Source: Actinokineospora inagensis DSM 44258 | GTDB lineage: Bacteria; Actinomycetota; Actinomycetes; Mycobacteriales; Pseudonocardiaceae | Assembly (NCBI RefSeq): GCF_000482865.1 | Contig: NZ_KI519516.1 | Location: 242,574 to 306,573 of the forward strand | DNA length: 64,000 nucleotides | Direction of reading: 5' to 3' | Shown: positions 8,171-16,744 of the stretch, piece after piece | How positions within the stretch are numbered: position 1 is the stretch's first letter | Layout of the letters: every line of letters starts with the position of its first letter | Notes under the pieces: model-generated | What the model was told of the DNA's origin: nothing | Databases searched by the model: none | Seen by the model: only the letters and a program-made list of their open reading frames with translations | Made by a program: the position numbers and the translations under genes

Positions 8171-8851
8171 TCAGAGTTCGAACCGGTAGCCCATACCGGC
8201 CTCGGTGATGAGATGGCGTGGCCGGGACGGTTCCGGTTCGAGCTTGCGGCGCAGTTGGGCGAGGTAGACCCGGAGGTAGTGGGTCTCGTTCGCGTAAGCG
8301 GGTCCCCACACCTCTTGCAGCAACTGCTTTTGCGCCACCAACCTGCCACGGTTGCGGGTAAGAACCTCGAGGATGCCCCACTCCGTGGGAGTCAGGTGCA
8401 CCTCGACGCCGTCTTTGCTGACTTTCTTCGCGGCCAGGTCGACTATGAACGACGCCGTCTCGACAACGGCCTCTTCAGTCGCCGGGACCGTGGTGCCACG
8501 ACGTACAGCGGCTCGTAGGCGGGCCAGGAGTTCGTCCATGCCAAAGGGTTTGGTGACGTAGTCGTCTGCGCCCGCGTCCAACGCGCGAACCTTGTCAGTG
8601 GAGTCACCGCGTGCGGACAGCACGATGATCGGCACCGACGTCCAACCCCTCAGGCCCGCTATGACGTCGGCGCCATCGATGTCCGGTAGGCCCAGGTCGA
8701 GCACTACGACATCGGGTTTGCTCTCGGCCGCCGCGCGCAACGCCGCCGCGCCGTCGTGGGCGGTGCGGACGTCGTAGCCGCGAGCGGTGAGGTTGATGCG
8801 CAGGGCACGGACGATCTGCGGCTCGTCGTCGACAACGAGAACTGTGGTCAC
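8171..8851 (-). CDS. kdpE: OmpR-family response regulator, KdpE type
   Basis: 226 residues. The receiver domain (1-120) has the acidic pair DDE at 8-10, phosphoacceptor Asp52 in VVLDLGLPDIDG, and the conserved Lys in DYVTKPFG. The C-terminal winged helix contains LTPTEWGILEVLTRNRG and THYLRVYLAQLRRKLEPEPSRPRHLITE, which is characteristic of KdpE. KdpE normally answers to the sensor kinase KdpD and switches on the kdpFABC potassium pump. Neither kdpD nor kdpFABC is in this window, so its kinase must lie elsewhere. Start GTG 8851 gives the standard N terminus VTTVLVVDDEP; the longer frame is rejected. Confidence 0.85.
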   Translation of the reverse strand: MTTVLVVDDEPQIVRALRINLTARGYDVRTAHDGAAALRAAAESKPDVVVLDLGLPDIDGADVIAGLRGWTSVPIIVLSARGDSTDKVRALDAGADDYVTKPFGMDELLARLRAAVRRGTTVPATEEAVVETASFIVDLAAKKVSKDGVEVHLTPTEWGILEVLTRNRGRLVAQKQLLQEVWGPAYANETHYLRVYLAQLRRKLEPEPSRPRHLITEAGMGYRFEL

Positions 8852-9014
8852 GGCGGCTCCAGAACTCTGCACAACCTGTACAACCTCGGTGCATCCTCGC
8901 ACCACCGGGCCACACACGCGTGGTCCGGTCGCAGGAGAGGGTGCATCTCCCGCGACCGGACCGGTCGGCATCTTGCGCGTCCTTGACACCGCTACCTGCG
9001 GCTCTTACGCGTTC

Positions 9015-10139
9015 TTAGCGGGTAGGTGTTGTGGGGGGTGCTGTCGTTGGGGGCGCGGTCGTCGGGGCCGATGTGGACGAACTCGGCGCGAGCGACGTAG
9101 TGCTGGGAGGCGCACTGCTGCCCTGTTGCGGTAGCGGTACGAACGGGAGGCCGGTGACGGGCACGCAATCTCCGGTACGGCTGTCGAGCATCGGTAGCGG
9201 GAACTTGTTGCTGGGGTGGTAATCCGGCGACAGGTTCTCGTCACACATGGGGTGCGGCACGTTGATCGGCTCACCACCCGTTGTGTACAGGTAGAACTCG
9301 GGCAGGGGCGTGCCGTTGGCGTCCACCGCGTACAGGTTGCGCAGGGGGACGCCGTCGTAGGTGAGGCCGTCGTTGTACTGAACGGGGCCGTAGTCGTGCC
9401 TACCGGTCGACCACGTGAACGCCGCGAACACCAACGAGACCAGCACACTGGCCAGGAACACGTTGGTCACCACGGCGATCGGCAAGACCCGGTCGTCGGT
9501 GCGCGCCCGAGGACCCGCCCACGTCACCACCGCGGACGCGCCGAGCACGACCACCGCCGCCTCGACCCGACCGACGAGCAGCATCAACACCGCCAGCCCG
9601 ATCCGGATCAGCCCCCAGGCGGGCCGCAGCGACCGCAGATACCCCACCACCGGCTCGGGCAACTTGGCCACCGTCGCGTGGAAGCGGCGGCTCAGCGACC
9701 GGTACTCGGGCAACCGCCGGACATCGGCGACGGTGACCTTGCCGGTGAACAACCAGAGCATCCCCGGGGCCACGAAGATCAGCAGGAACACCCACACGGC
9801 GTACCGGCTGCCGCTGCCCTGGGCGGCCGCGGCCAACCCGGCGAACAACGCCAGCAGGGCCAGCCCGACCATCACCCAGAAGGTGAACCTGGCCCACCCG
9901 TGCCGCTCCGGCGGCGGCGCGGTCGGCGGCGGGTAACCACCTGCCGCCCGCAACTCCGCCGCGTACGCCTCCGGCGACCCCAGGCGCTCGATGCCGCCCG
10001 CCTCCGCGAAAACCTCGGCCACGTGCGGCTCGACGTCCTCCATGACCTCGGCCAACTCCTCGGCGGGCAGATCCGCCAACGCCGCCCTGATCCGGGCCAG
10101 GTAGTCGACCACCTCGGGCGACCCGGTGTGCACGCTCAT
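9015..10139 (-). CDS. HAAS-domain multi-pass membrane protein
   Basis: 374 residues. The N-terminal 70 residues (VVDYLARIRAALADLPAEELAEVMEDVEPHVAEV) form the helical HAAS signalling domain, typically found next to PadR regulators. Four or more hydrophobic segments follow: about 84-105, 117-133, 182-203 and 225-247. A soluble outer domain comes next, with a DENLSPDYHPSNKFPLPM segment, and the protein ends in a Ser/Thr/Pro-rich tail. The start overlaps the stop of the PadR gene by 4 bases, so the two are one operon. In family terms the membrane protein is the probable target or sensor partner of the PadR repressor. Its cargo or activity is unknown. Confidence 0.75.
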   Translation of the reverse strand: MSVHTGSPEVVDYLARIRAALADLPAEELAEVMEDVEPHVAEVFAEAGGIERLGSPEAYAAELRAAGGYPPPTAPPPERHGWARFTFWVMVGLALLALFAGLAAAAQGSGSRYAVWVFLLIFVAPGMLWLFTGKVTVADVRRLPEYRSLSRRFHATVAKLPEPVVGYLRSLRPAWGLIRIGLAVLMLLVGRVEAAVVVLGASAVVTWAGPRARTDDRVLPIAVVTNVFLASVLVSLVFAAFTWSTGRHDYGPVQYNDGLTYDGVPLRNLYAVDANGTPLPEFYLYTTGGEPINVPHPMCDENLSPDYHPSNKFPLPMLDSRTGDCVPVTGLPFVPLPQQGSSAPPSTTSLAPSSSTSAPTTAPPTTAPPTTPTR

Positions 10140-10462
10140 GCCGCCGCCTCCTTCAAGATGCCCTCCATGGCCTCGGCGAACGCCCGCCAGGCCCGCTCCG
10201 ACTCGACCAGCCGCACCCGGCCTGCGTCGTTCACCCCGTAGTACTTCCGGTGCGGCCCCTCGTCGCTGGGCACGACGTACGAGGTGAGCAACCCGGCCCG
10301 GTAGAGCCGCCGCAACGTCCCGTAGACGGAGGCGTCACCGACCTCCTCCATCCCGCCGCCCCGCAACCGCCGCAGTACGTCGTAGCCGTAGCCGTCCTCA
10401 TCCCGGAGAACGGCCAGTACGGCGAGGTCCAGCACTCCCTTGAGCAACTGGCTGGTGTCCAT
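10136..10462 (-). CDS. PadR-family transcriptional regulator
   Basis: 108 residues, the short (subfamily 2) PadR form. The winged helix is visible in GVLDLAVLAVLRDEDGYGYDVLRRL and DASVYGTLRRLYRAGLLTSY, followed by the wing GPHRKYYGVNDAGRVRL and the dimerisation helix. These proteins repress their own operon and respond to small molecules or envelope stress. It is the first gene of a two-gene operon with the overlapping HAAS membrane protein. Upstream on the minus strand a GGAGGGG ribosome binding site precedes the ATG. The sequence at 10474-10512 (TATCGCG and CGCATA about 20 bases apart) is a weak dyad that could be its operator. Confidence 0.87.
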   Translation of the reverse strand: MDTSQLLKGVLDLAVLAVLRDEDGYGYDVLRRLRGGGMEEVGDASVYGTLRRLYRAGLLTSYVVPSDEGPHRKYYGVNDAGRVRLVESERAWRAFAEAMEGILKEAAA

Positions 10463-10755
10463 GCGCCCCCTCCTGCTATCGCGCTGTGGACACTATTACG
10501 CATAGCGCACTACCGCGCAAGGCGCACCCCGCACTGATGTTCCCCTGGGGCGGAGTCCGACCCGCGCGGTCCAGCCACTCCCGAGCCCCACCCAGCCAAC
10601 CGAGCCCCGCTCAGCCAACACGGGACGCAATCACACCGACGCCGCCACCACCCAAGAATGAATGCGCCCGCCCCCGAACAATCACCCGACTCGGCCCTTG
10701 ACTTTCCGCCGAGCCAGCACTACCCCCTGGGCAGGCCCCCTCCCACCCGGGGGCG
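10463..10755. other. Intergenic region between padR and the IS30 remnant
   Basis: No gene seen. It contains the padR promoter side (10463-10512) and a Pro/Ser-biased stretch without coding features. It ends at the left inverted repeat of the IS remnant. Confidence 0.5.
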
Positions 10756-11691
10756 CTTGGTCTCAGCCGATCGTCGCACCACCGTGTTTGAGCAGTAGCT
10801 CGTTCATCTTCTCAACAGGTTTGCGCCGGCCGAGGGTCTGTCTCGGTCGACCATTGAGCTCGTCGGCGACGTAATCGAGGTGGGCCTGGGAGTGCACGAC
10901 AAGGTCGGTGCCTTTGGGAGAGTACTGACGCAGCAGTCCGTTCGTGTTCTCATTTGTCCCCCGCTGCCAAGGTGAATGCGGGTCACAGAAATACACCCGG
11001 GATCCCGGTGGCGATGGTGAACCGGGCGTGGGCGGCCATCTCACTGCCCTGGTCCTAGGTGACCGACCCGCGTAGAAACTTCGGCAGAGTCATCATCTTC
11101 TCCGCCAACAAACAAGCGATCCGATCCGCGGACCGGCCGTGGGGAACCCGCTGCAGCATCACGAACCGGGTGCTGCGCTCCACCAACGTCAGAATCTGCG
11201 ACCGGCACGCCTTGCCGAGAATGAGGTCCCCTGCCCAGAACCCGGGCACCGCCCGGTCCTCGGCCTCCTTCGGGCGCTCGCTGATCGAGACCATGCCCTG
11301 GATGGTCCCCGGACGAGGGCAGGCGCGACCCGGAGACACCCGGCGAGCACGACCGGACCGCAGGGCCTGATACAGCAACGCCCGCAGCGGCCCCTCGACA
11401 TCCAATTTCCGTGACTTCGGACGAGCACGAGCCACTCGCGCGCGCTTTCCCGCCCGCGCCGCCCGATACCCCGACCTGCCCCCATTCACATCGACCTCAC
11501 GCGACACCACCGTGTGATCCCGACCCAACAGACGACCGATGTGCCGAAAGGACCGGCCGACCGCCAACTCCCTGGAAATCGTCTCCCGCTCCTCCGGAGT
11601 CAGCAACCTACGACATGCCACGAACAAATCTCCGATCACCAGGCTTGACAACATCATCCCACACCTGGTGCAACGACCACCTGAGACCAAG
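10756..11691 (-). mobile_element. Decayed IS30-family insertion sequence
   Basis: The transposase remnant is bounded by matching ends. CTTGGTCTCAG at 10756-10766 is the inverse of CTGAGACCAAG at 11681-11691. Just inside, TCGTCGCACC and GGTGCAACGA extend the imperfect terminal repeats. The 936-bp length is shorter than the usual 1.0-1.2 kb because of an internal deletion in the transposase. No clear target duplication was found; IS30 elements make only 2-3 bp. Confidence 0.75.
10763..11690 (-). pseudogene. IS30-family transposase, inactivated
   Basis: The N-terminal part (to 11055) has the IS30 helix-turn-helix LLTPEERETISRELAVGRSF and GRDHTVVSREV, then the first catalytic Asp in PGFWAGDLILGK. 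Three lesions are visible. First, about 60 codons are missing between LRALLYQAL and RSGRARR. Second, the Trp codon of the conserved SVTWDQG motif has become TAG at about 11056-11058. Third, one extra G near 11000 (CCGGG for CCGG in the GIP-VYF segment) shifts the frame. After the shift the family sequence resumes as [20 protein letters not shown] and runs to 10763, including the catalytic Glu. It cannot make an active enzyme. Confidence 0.85.
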
Positions 11692-11771
11692 GGGCCACTG
11701 TGTCCCAGGCTACGGCAGGAATGGGGTGGTGTGGAAGACGGTGGTGGTGAACTGTGAATGGTTGGGCGGGA

Positions 11772-11855
11772 TGTGGATAACTTGACGAAGCGCAGGTCGG
11801 AAAGGCGGGGCGGGCCGATTGGTTAGCTGTGGATGACTGCGCAGGATGTGGATAA
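11772..11855 (+). promoter_or_regulatory. Cluster of three DnaA-box-like sites
   Basis: TGTGGATAA occurs at 11772-11780 and 11847-11855, each the complement of the R1 box TTATCCACA. TGTGGATGA, one mismatch, is at 11828-11836. All three face the same way; the last two are 19 bp apart. They lie in the 190-bp gap between the IS remnant and mutM, where no gene is found. DnaA binding is inferred from sequence only. Confidence 0.5.
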
Positions 11856-11883
11856 CTCGTGGGAGGCGCAGGGTCGGGAAAAG

Positions 11884-12738
11884 CTAAGCGGGGCGGGGTT
11901 GGCAGTGGGGGCAGGAGAAGGAAGAACGGTTCATGAAAGGCTCGCGGATGAGGGGGCGGCCGCAGCGGTTGCAGGGGAGGCCCTCTTGGCCGTAGGCGTT
12001 GAGGGAGCGGTCGAAATAGCCGGATTGGCCGTTGACGTTCACATAAAGGGCGTCGAAAGAGGTGCCGCCGACGCCTAAGGCGGCGTTCATGACGCTGGTG
12101 GCGGCGGTGATGAGGTCGGTTGCCTTGCGGGGCGACAGGGTGTCCGTGCGGCGGGACCAGTGCAGGCGGGTCAGCCAGAGGGCTTCGTCGGCGTAGATGT
12201 TGCCGATGCCGGAGACCAGGGTTTGGTCCAGCAACGCCCGTTTGACCTCGGTGCGGCGGGAGCGCAGGGCGCGGGAGGCGGCGGCCAGGTCGAAGGCGGG
12301 GTCCATCGGGTCGCGGGCGATGTGCGCGACGGGGGCGGGCAGGCGGTCGCCCGCGACGTCGACGACGTCCTCGATGGAGAGGCCGCCGAAGGTGCGTTGG
12401 TCGACGAAGCGGAGTTCGGGGCCGTTGTCGGCGAACGCGAAGCGGGCGCGGAGGTGCTTCTCGTCGGGGGCGCCGGGCGGCTGGACGAGCATCTGGCCGC
12501 TCATGCCGAGGTGGGCCAGCACCGCGTCACCCGAGGAGAGGTCGAGCCACAGGTACTTGCCGCGGCGGCGGGCGGCGTCCAGGCGGACGCCTGCCAGCCG
12601 GGCGGCGAAGTCGAGCGGGCCCGCCGGGTGGCGGCGGATGGCGCGCGGGTGGAAGACATCGACGGCCGCGATGGTGCGACCGGCGACGTGGGCCTGCAGG
12701 CCGCGGCGGACGACCTCCACCTCGGGTAGTTCAGGCAA
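11884..12738 (-). CDS. mutM: Formamidopyrimidine-DNA glycosylase (Fpg/MutM)
   Basis: This 284-residue base-excision-repair enzyme removes 8-oxoguanine and formamidopyrimidines and nicks the abasic site. It starts [14 protein letters not shown], so Pro2 (the nucleophile after Met removal) and Glu3 are present. The catalytic Lys is in RGKYLWLDL, and the helix-two-turn-helix [18 protein letters not shown] binds DNA. The C-terminal zinc finger is C-x2-C...C-x2-C (CNRCGRPL...FSCPHC). It ends two bases before the rnc gene in a tight rnc-mutM unit, the order common in actinobacteria. Confidence 0.96.
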   Translation of the reverse strand: MPELPEVEVVRRGLQAHVAGRTIAAVDVFHPRAIRRHPAGPLDFAARLAGVRLDAARRRGKYLWLDLSSGDAVLAHLGMSGQMLVQPPGAPDEKHLRARFAFADNGPELRFVDQRTFGGLSIEDVVDVAGDRLPAPVAHIARDPMDPAFDLAAASRALRSRRTEVKRALLDQTLVSGIGNIYADEALWLTRLHWSRRTDTLSPRKATDLITAATSVMNAALGVGGTSFDALYVNVNGQSGYFDRSLNAYGQEGLPCNRCGRPLIREPFMNRSSFSCPHCQPRPA

Positions 12739-12740
12739 GC

Positions 12741-13490
12741 TCAGGCACCGTCCGCGCCGTCGGTGTCCGCCTTGATCTTCTCGGAGAGCTCCCGCCAGGC
12801 CGCCTCGGCGGCCTTCTGCTCGGCTTCCTTCTTGGTGCGGCCGTCGCCGTTGCCGTAGCCCTGGCCGTTCACCACGACGATCGCGGTGAACTCCTTGCGG
12901 TGGTCCGGGCCCTCCTCCTGCACGCGGTACTCGGGCACGCCGAGGCCGTGCGACGCGGTGAGCTCCTGCAGGCTGGTCTTCCAGTCCAGCCCGGCACCCA
13001 ACCGCGGCGCCTTCGCCAGCAGCGGGTCGAAGTGCCGGTGCACCACCTCGCGGGCGGTGTCGATGCCGTGCTGCAGGTAGACCGCGCCGATCACGGCCTC
13101 CATGCCGTCGGCGAGGATGCTGGCCTTGTCCCGGCCGCCGGTGAGTTCCTCGCCCTTGCCCAGCAGCAGGTGCGCGCCGAGACCACCGGGACCGAGGCCG
13201 CGGGCGACCTCGGCGAGCGCGTGCATGTTGACCACGCTCGCGCGCAACTTGGCCAACTGCCCCTCGGCCCGCTCCGGGTGGCTGCGGTAGAGGTGGTCGG
13301 TGACCACGAGCCCCAGCACCACGTCACCCAGGAACTCGAGGCGCTCGTTCGGCGGGAGCCCCCCGTTCTCGTAGGCGTACGAGCGGTGCGTCAGGGCGAG
13401 CACGAGCAACTCGGCGTCCAGCCGGACGCCGAGCGCTTCGAGCAGCGTTTCCGGATCCGCCGTGGGACCCCGGGACGCTTTACCCCCCAT
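12741..13490 (-). CDS. rnc: Ribonuclease III
   Basis: 249 residues from ATG 13490. The catalytic domain (about 15-165) has the RNase III signature [16 protein letters not shown] with the metal-binding Glu and Asp. A second acidic cluster is [15 protein letters not shown]. The C-terminal 70 residues are a double-stranded RNA-binding domain ([29 protein letters not shown]). The enzyme processes rRNA precursors and other duplex RNA. It follows rpmF and precedes mutM on the same strand. The longer in-frame extension would run through rpmF in another frame and is rejected. Confidence 0.95.
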   Translation of the reverse strand: MGGKASRGPTADPETLLEALGVRLDAELLVLALTHRSYAYENGGLPPNERLEFLGDVVLGLVVTDHLYRSHPERAEGQLAKLRASVVNMHALAEVARGLGPGGLGAHLLLGKGEELTGGRDKASILADGMEAVIGAVYLQHGIDTAREVVHRHFDPLLAKAPRLGAGLDWKTSLQELTASHGLGVPEYRVQEEGPDHRKEFTAIVVVNGQGYGNGDGRTKKEAEQKAAEAAWRELSEKIKADTDGADGA

Positions 13491-13507
13491 GCGTGCTTCG
13501 CCGGGGC

Positions 13508-13690
13508 TTAAGCGGGCTGGATGACCTGGCGACCGTTGTACTGGCCACAGGTCGGGCAGGCGATGTGCTGCGGCTTCGGCGCACGGCAGGCCTTGTTCGA
13601 GCAGGGCTCCAGCACCACGGCAGTGGCTTTCCACTGCGCGCGGCGCGAGCGGGTGTTCGAACGCGACATCTTCCGCTTGGGGACGGCCAC
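13508..13690 (-). CDS. rpmF: 50S ribosomal protein L32
   Basis: 60 residues from GTG 13690, with AGGAGA 7 bases upstream, beginning [20 protein letters not shown], the L32 hallmark. Four Cys (CSNKAC and CPTCG) make this a zinc-binding form. It lies between yceD and rnc, the common bacterial yceD-rpmF pairing. Confidence 0.96.
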   Translation of the reverse strand: MAVPKRKMSRSNTRSRRAQWKATAVVLEPCSNKACRAPKPQHIACPTCGQYNGRQVIQPA

Positions 13691-13736
13691 GACTGCATCT
13701 CCTCTGACAAAGCTGTGTGAGCAGGACTGTACCGGG

Positions 13737-14315
13737 CTATCGCCCGGGGTCCTGTTGGAACCGCTCTTGCAACGCGGCCCACCGAGGGTCAATGGTCTCA
13801 TGCCGGTGATCGGGCCCGAGATCGGCCCACTTCCCACCGCACCCCGGGCACAGCCCAGGGCAGTCTTGCGAGCACAACGGCACGTGCGGCACGGCGAGCA
13901 CCACCGCGTCGCGCACCACCGGCTCCAGGTCGAGCAGGTCGTCGACCAGCCTGCTGACCTCGTCCTCGTCGGTGGTCTCGTCGGTCGCGCTGGCCGGGTA
14001 GGCGAACAGCTCGGTGACCCGCACGCTCACCTCGTCGGTGATCGGGTCCAGGCAGCGGGAGCACTCCCCCGCCAGCGGACCGGACGCGGTGCCGGACACC
14101 AGCACGCCCTCGACCACCGACTCCAGCAACACGTCCAACTCGACCTCGGCGCCCACCGGCACCCCGATGACGTCCTCCAGGCCGAGCACGTAGCTCGCCG
14201 CAGCCGTCCGGTGCACGCTCCGGCTGGCGCCGGGACGCCTGCCCAGCTCACGGGTGTCGATGACCCACGGACTGGTGCTCACCGGGCGGACGACGCCCTT
14301 GCGGTTGGCGGACAT
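13737..14315 (-). CDS. YceD/DUF177 family protein
   Basis: 192 residues from ATG 14315 ([29 protein letters not shown]). Family marks are the [10 protein letters not shown] motif and the closing [20 protein letters not shown] with paired Cys. In bacteria and plants YceD affects 23S rRNA levels. Its fixed position just before rpmF suggests a role in large-subunit assembly or control. It probably starts the yceD-rpmF-rnc-mutM unit, although a separate rpmF promoter cannot be excluded. Confidence 0.88.
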   Translation of the reverse strand: MSANRKGVVRPVSTSPWVIDTRELGRRPGASRSVHRTAAASYVLGLEDVIGVPVGAEVELDVLLESVVEGVLVSGTASGPLAGECSRCLDPITDEVSVRVTELFAYPASATDETTDEDEVSRLVDDLLDLEPVVRDAVVLAVPHVPLCSQDCPGLCPGCGGKWADLGPDHRHETIDPRWAALQERFQQDPGR

Positions 14316-14423
14316 GGCTGCTCGGGTCAGCACCTTCGGGTCGGGAAACACACGGCACGGCTGCGCACGCGCACAGCCAGAACAGGGTACGCGATGAGCG
14401 TGGGATGGTGAAAACCGAGCCGA

Positions 14424-15140
14424 TCAGCCCTCGTAGTCGTACGGCACGGCCGCCGACATGCTCATCGGGCCCCGCAGGTGGGACCGGCCCTTCCCCACCG
14501 TGCGCAGCGTGTGGGTGAGCAGGTCCTCGAACTCCGCGAGCTTGCCGTCCACGTAGGCGTCGCACTCGGAGCGCTGGCGGGCGGCCTCCTCGGCGGTGGC
14601 GTCGAGCACGCGGGCGGCCTCGGCGTGCGCGGCCTGGACGACCTCGGTCTGCGACACCAGCCTGCCCTGTTCGAAGCGGCCTTCCTCGACGGCGCGCTCG
14701 TAGGACTCGCGGCCCGCGTGGATCATGCGGTCGGCCTCGTTCTGGGAGCGGGTGACGAGGCTCTCGAACTCGGCGCGACCGGAGGCGACGGCGCGGTCGG
14801 CCTCGTCGCGGGCGTCGGCGACCAGGCGGTCGGCGTGCGCGGTGGCGTCGGCGATGAGGGCGGCGGCCTGGGCGCGGGCCTCGGCGACGGTGTTCTCCGC
14901 CTCCATGGCGGCCTTGCTCAGGGTCTGCTCGGCCTGGTGCTCGGCGGTGCCGACGATCTCGTCCTTGCGGTCGAGGACGTCCTGGGCGTCGTCGACCTCG
15001 GTGGGCAGCGCGTCGCGGATCTCGTCGAGCAGTTCGAGCACGTCGCCGCGGGGGACGACGCAGCCGGAGGTCATCGGCAGGCCGCGGGCCTCCTCGACGA
15101 CGGTGACCAGTTCGTCGATGGCCTCGAAGACCTTGTACAC
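14424..15140 (-). CDS. sepIVA: DivIVA-domain cell division/growth regulator (SepIVA-like)
   Basis: 238 residues from GTG 15140, with GGTGGAGGTGGAG as ribosome binding site. The N-terminal segment VYKVFEAIDELVTVVEEARGLPMTSGCVVPRGDVLELLDEIRDALP is close to mycobacterial SepIVA. About 150 residues of Ala/Glu/Arg-rich coiled coil follow. The protein is an essential septation and cell-envelope factor in mycobacteria. Its place next to yceD matches Rv2927c next to Rv2926c, which supports orthology. Confidence 0.85.
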   Translation of the reverse strand: MYKVFEAIDELVTVVEEARGLPMTSGCVVPRGDVLELLDEIRDALPTEVDDAQDVLDRKDEIVGTAEHQAEQTLSKAAMEAENTVAEARAQAAALIADATAHADRLVADARDEADRAVASGRAEFESLVTRSQNEADRMIHAGRESYERAVEEGRFEQGRLVSQTEVVQAAHAEAARVLDATAEEAARQRSECDAYVDGKLAEFEDLLTHTLRTVGKGRSHLRGPMSMSAAVPYDYEG

Positions 15141-15256
15141 AACTCCACCTCCACCGGCCCACCGAGACTTTCGGTGCCGATTCTGCCCGGTTGTCGGCAC
15201 CGCTCGGGGGACGTGGCCGCCTGGCGTGTCCCGGATCGGCCACGTCCCGCGCGCGG

Positions 15257-15682
15257 CTAGAAGGTGATCAACCGGAAGGACGCGTAGTGGTCACCGGTGT
15301 AGAAGTACTCACCGCCGTTGCCGGTGATGATGCGGCGGGCGCCGCGGTCGGACGAGCCGGGCGTCTTGACGGTGTACTCGTGGTAGTAGCCGGTGGCGCA
15401 GTTGGGCAGGAGCCGTTCCCGGTTCTGGAAGACGACGCCGTCCTGCGGGTACGGGAAGGGGCCACCGGATCGGATGAGCCGGTAGGTGTCGGTCGCCTGG
15501 GAGGGCAGGCTGGACAGCGCTACCCGCGTGTACGAGGAGGTGTTGCCGCAGGCGGGCTGGGCGGCTGCGACACCGGTGGTGGCAGGGGCGGCGGCCGCGG
15601 CGGTCTGGACGCCGAGGAAGCCGAGGGTGGCGAGGACGAGGGCGAGCAGGACCTTGGCACTGCGGCCGGTGTAGTTGCTCAT
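15257..15682 (-). CDS. Secreted guanyl-specific ribonuclease (RNase Sa/barnase-type)
   Basis: 141 residues. A signal peptide (SAKVLLALVLATLGFLGVQTAAAAA) leads to a mature RNase of about 96 residues. The Sa-type active site is visible: FPYPQDGVVFQNRERLLP, catalytic Glu in YYHEYTVKTPG, Arg in RGARRIITG, and catalytic His in YTGDHYASFRLI. It should cleave extracellular RNA 3' of guanosine. No barstar-like inhibitor gene is adjacent; the secretion signal may be enough protection, or the inhibitor is elsewhere. It sits between sepIVA and coaD, where M. tuberculosis carries its PDIM lipid cluster. Confidence 0.92.
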   Translation of the reverse strand: MSNYTGRSAKVLLALVLATLGFLGVQTAAAAAPATTGVAAAQPACGNTSSYTRVALSSLPSQATDTYRLIRSGGPFPYPQDGVVFQNRERLLPNCATGYYHEYTVKTPGSSDRGARRIITGNGGEYFYTGDHYASFRLITF

Positions 15683-15755
15683 TCACGGAAAGTAGCTCGA
15701 TCAGGTGATCATCGCCTGTCCGTGGCGTGAACCCTCGTTGTGGCAGGCTGTGCCA

Positions 15756-16196
15756 GTGTTGATCCGTCCCGCCCACACCGCCGATCTGCCCGCCATCGTG
15801 GCCATGCTCGCCGACGACCCGCTCGGCGCGGCGCGGGAGAGCCCCGGCGACCCCCGCTACGCCGCCGCCTTCGCCGAGATCGACGCGGACCCGCGGCAGG
15901 TGCTGGTGGTGGCCGAGTCGGCGGGCGAGGTCGTCGGGACGCTGCAGTTGACCTTCACGCCCGGTATGTCCCGGGTGGGCGCCACCCGCGCCACCATCGA
16001 GGGGGTGCGGGTGCACGCGGCGCACCGGGGCGGCGGTCTGGGGCAGCGGTTGGTCGAGTGGGCCGTGGACACCGCGCGGGAGCGGGGCGCGATCCTGGTG
16101 CAACTGACGACGGACTCGTCCCGCAAGGACGCTCACCGCTTCTACGAACGCCTCGGGTTCGTCGCGAGCCACGTCGGGATGAAGTTGCCGTTGTAG
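15756..16196 (+). CDS. GNAT-family N-acetyltransferase
   Basis: 146 residues from GTG 15756 (VLIRPAHTADLPAIVAMLADD); GTG 15750 is an alternative. The acetyl-CoA site is VRVHAAHRGGGLGQRLVEWAV (the R/Q-x2-G-x-G/A motif), and the final FYERLGFVASHVGMKL is typical. The substrate is unknown. It is divergent from the RNase gene and convergent with coaD, with a 4-base gap. Confidence 0.88.
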   Translation: MLIRPAHTADLPAIVAMLADDPLGAARESPGDPRYAAAFAEIDADPRQVLVVAESAGEVVGTLQLTFTPGMSRVGATRATIEGVRVHAAHRGGGLGQRLVEWAVDTARERGAILVQLTTDSSRKDAHRFYERLGFVASHVGMKLPL

Positions 16197-16200
16197 CGGC

Positions 16201-16692
16201 CTATCCCGCGGCGCGGTTCTCCTCGAGGCGGGCCAGGAGTCGCTTGTGCACGTTCGGCGGGAGCAGGTGGGCGACGTCCCCGCCGTAGGTGGCGACCTCC
16301 TTGACCAGGGAGCTGGACAGGAAGCTGTTGAGCGGCTTGGTCGGCATGAACATGGTCTCCACGCCGGTGAGGCCCTGGTTCATCTGGGCCATCTGCAGTT
16401 CGTAGTCGAAGTCACTGACCGCGCGCAGGCCCTTGACGATGGCCTGCACGTCGTGCCGGGCGCAGTAGTCGACCAGCAGGCCGTGCCAGGAGTCGACCCG
16501 GACGTTGGGCAGGTGCCCGACGGTCTCGGCGAGCAGCGCCAGCCGCTCGTCGACGGTGAACAGACCGCGCTTGGTCTTGTTGATCATGACCGCGACCACC
16601 ACCTCGTCGAACAGGGCGGCCGCCCGCTCGACGATGTCGAGGTGGCCGTTGGTGGGCGGGTCGTAGGAGCCGGGGCAGACCGCGCGCGTCAT
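16201..16692 (-). CDS. coaD: Phosphopantetheine adenylyltransferase
   Basis: 163 residues; makes dephospho-CoA from 4'-phosphopantetheine and ATP, the fourth step of coenzyme A synthesis. The nucleotidyltransferase motif is PGSYDPPTNGHLDIVERA (T/H-x-G-H). IVKGLRAVSDFDYELQMAQMN binds the pantetheine. LNSFLSSSLVKEVA corresponds to the ISSTxxR motif, with Lys where Arg is usual. It is downstream of rsmD on the same strand with a 52-bp gap, the common rsmD-coaD pair. Confidence 0.96.
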   Translation of the reverse strand: MTRAVCPGSYDPPTNGHLDIVERAAALFDEVVVAVMINKTKRGLFTVDERLALLAETVGHLPNVRVDSWHGLLVDYCARHDVQAIVKGLRAVSDFDYELQMAQMNQGLTGVETMFMPTKPLNSFLSSSLVKEVATYGGDVAHLLPPNVHKRLLARLEENRAAG

Positions 16693-16744
16693 GATCCGGA
16701 CCGTAGCAGTCGGACCCGGCGCTGATCGGCGGCTGTCGCGGCGG

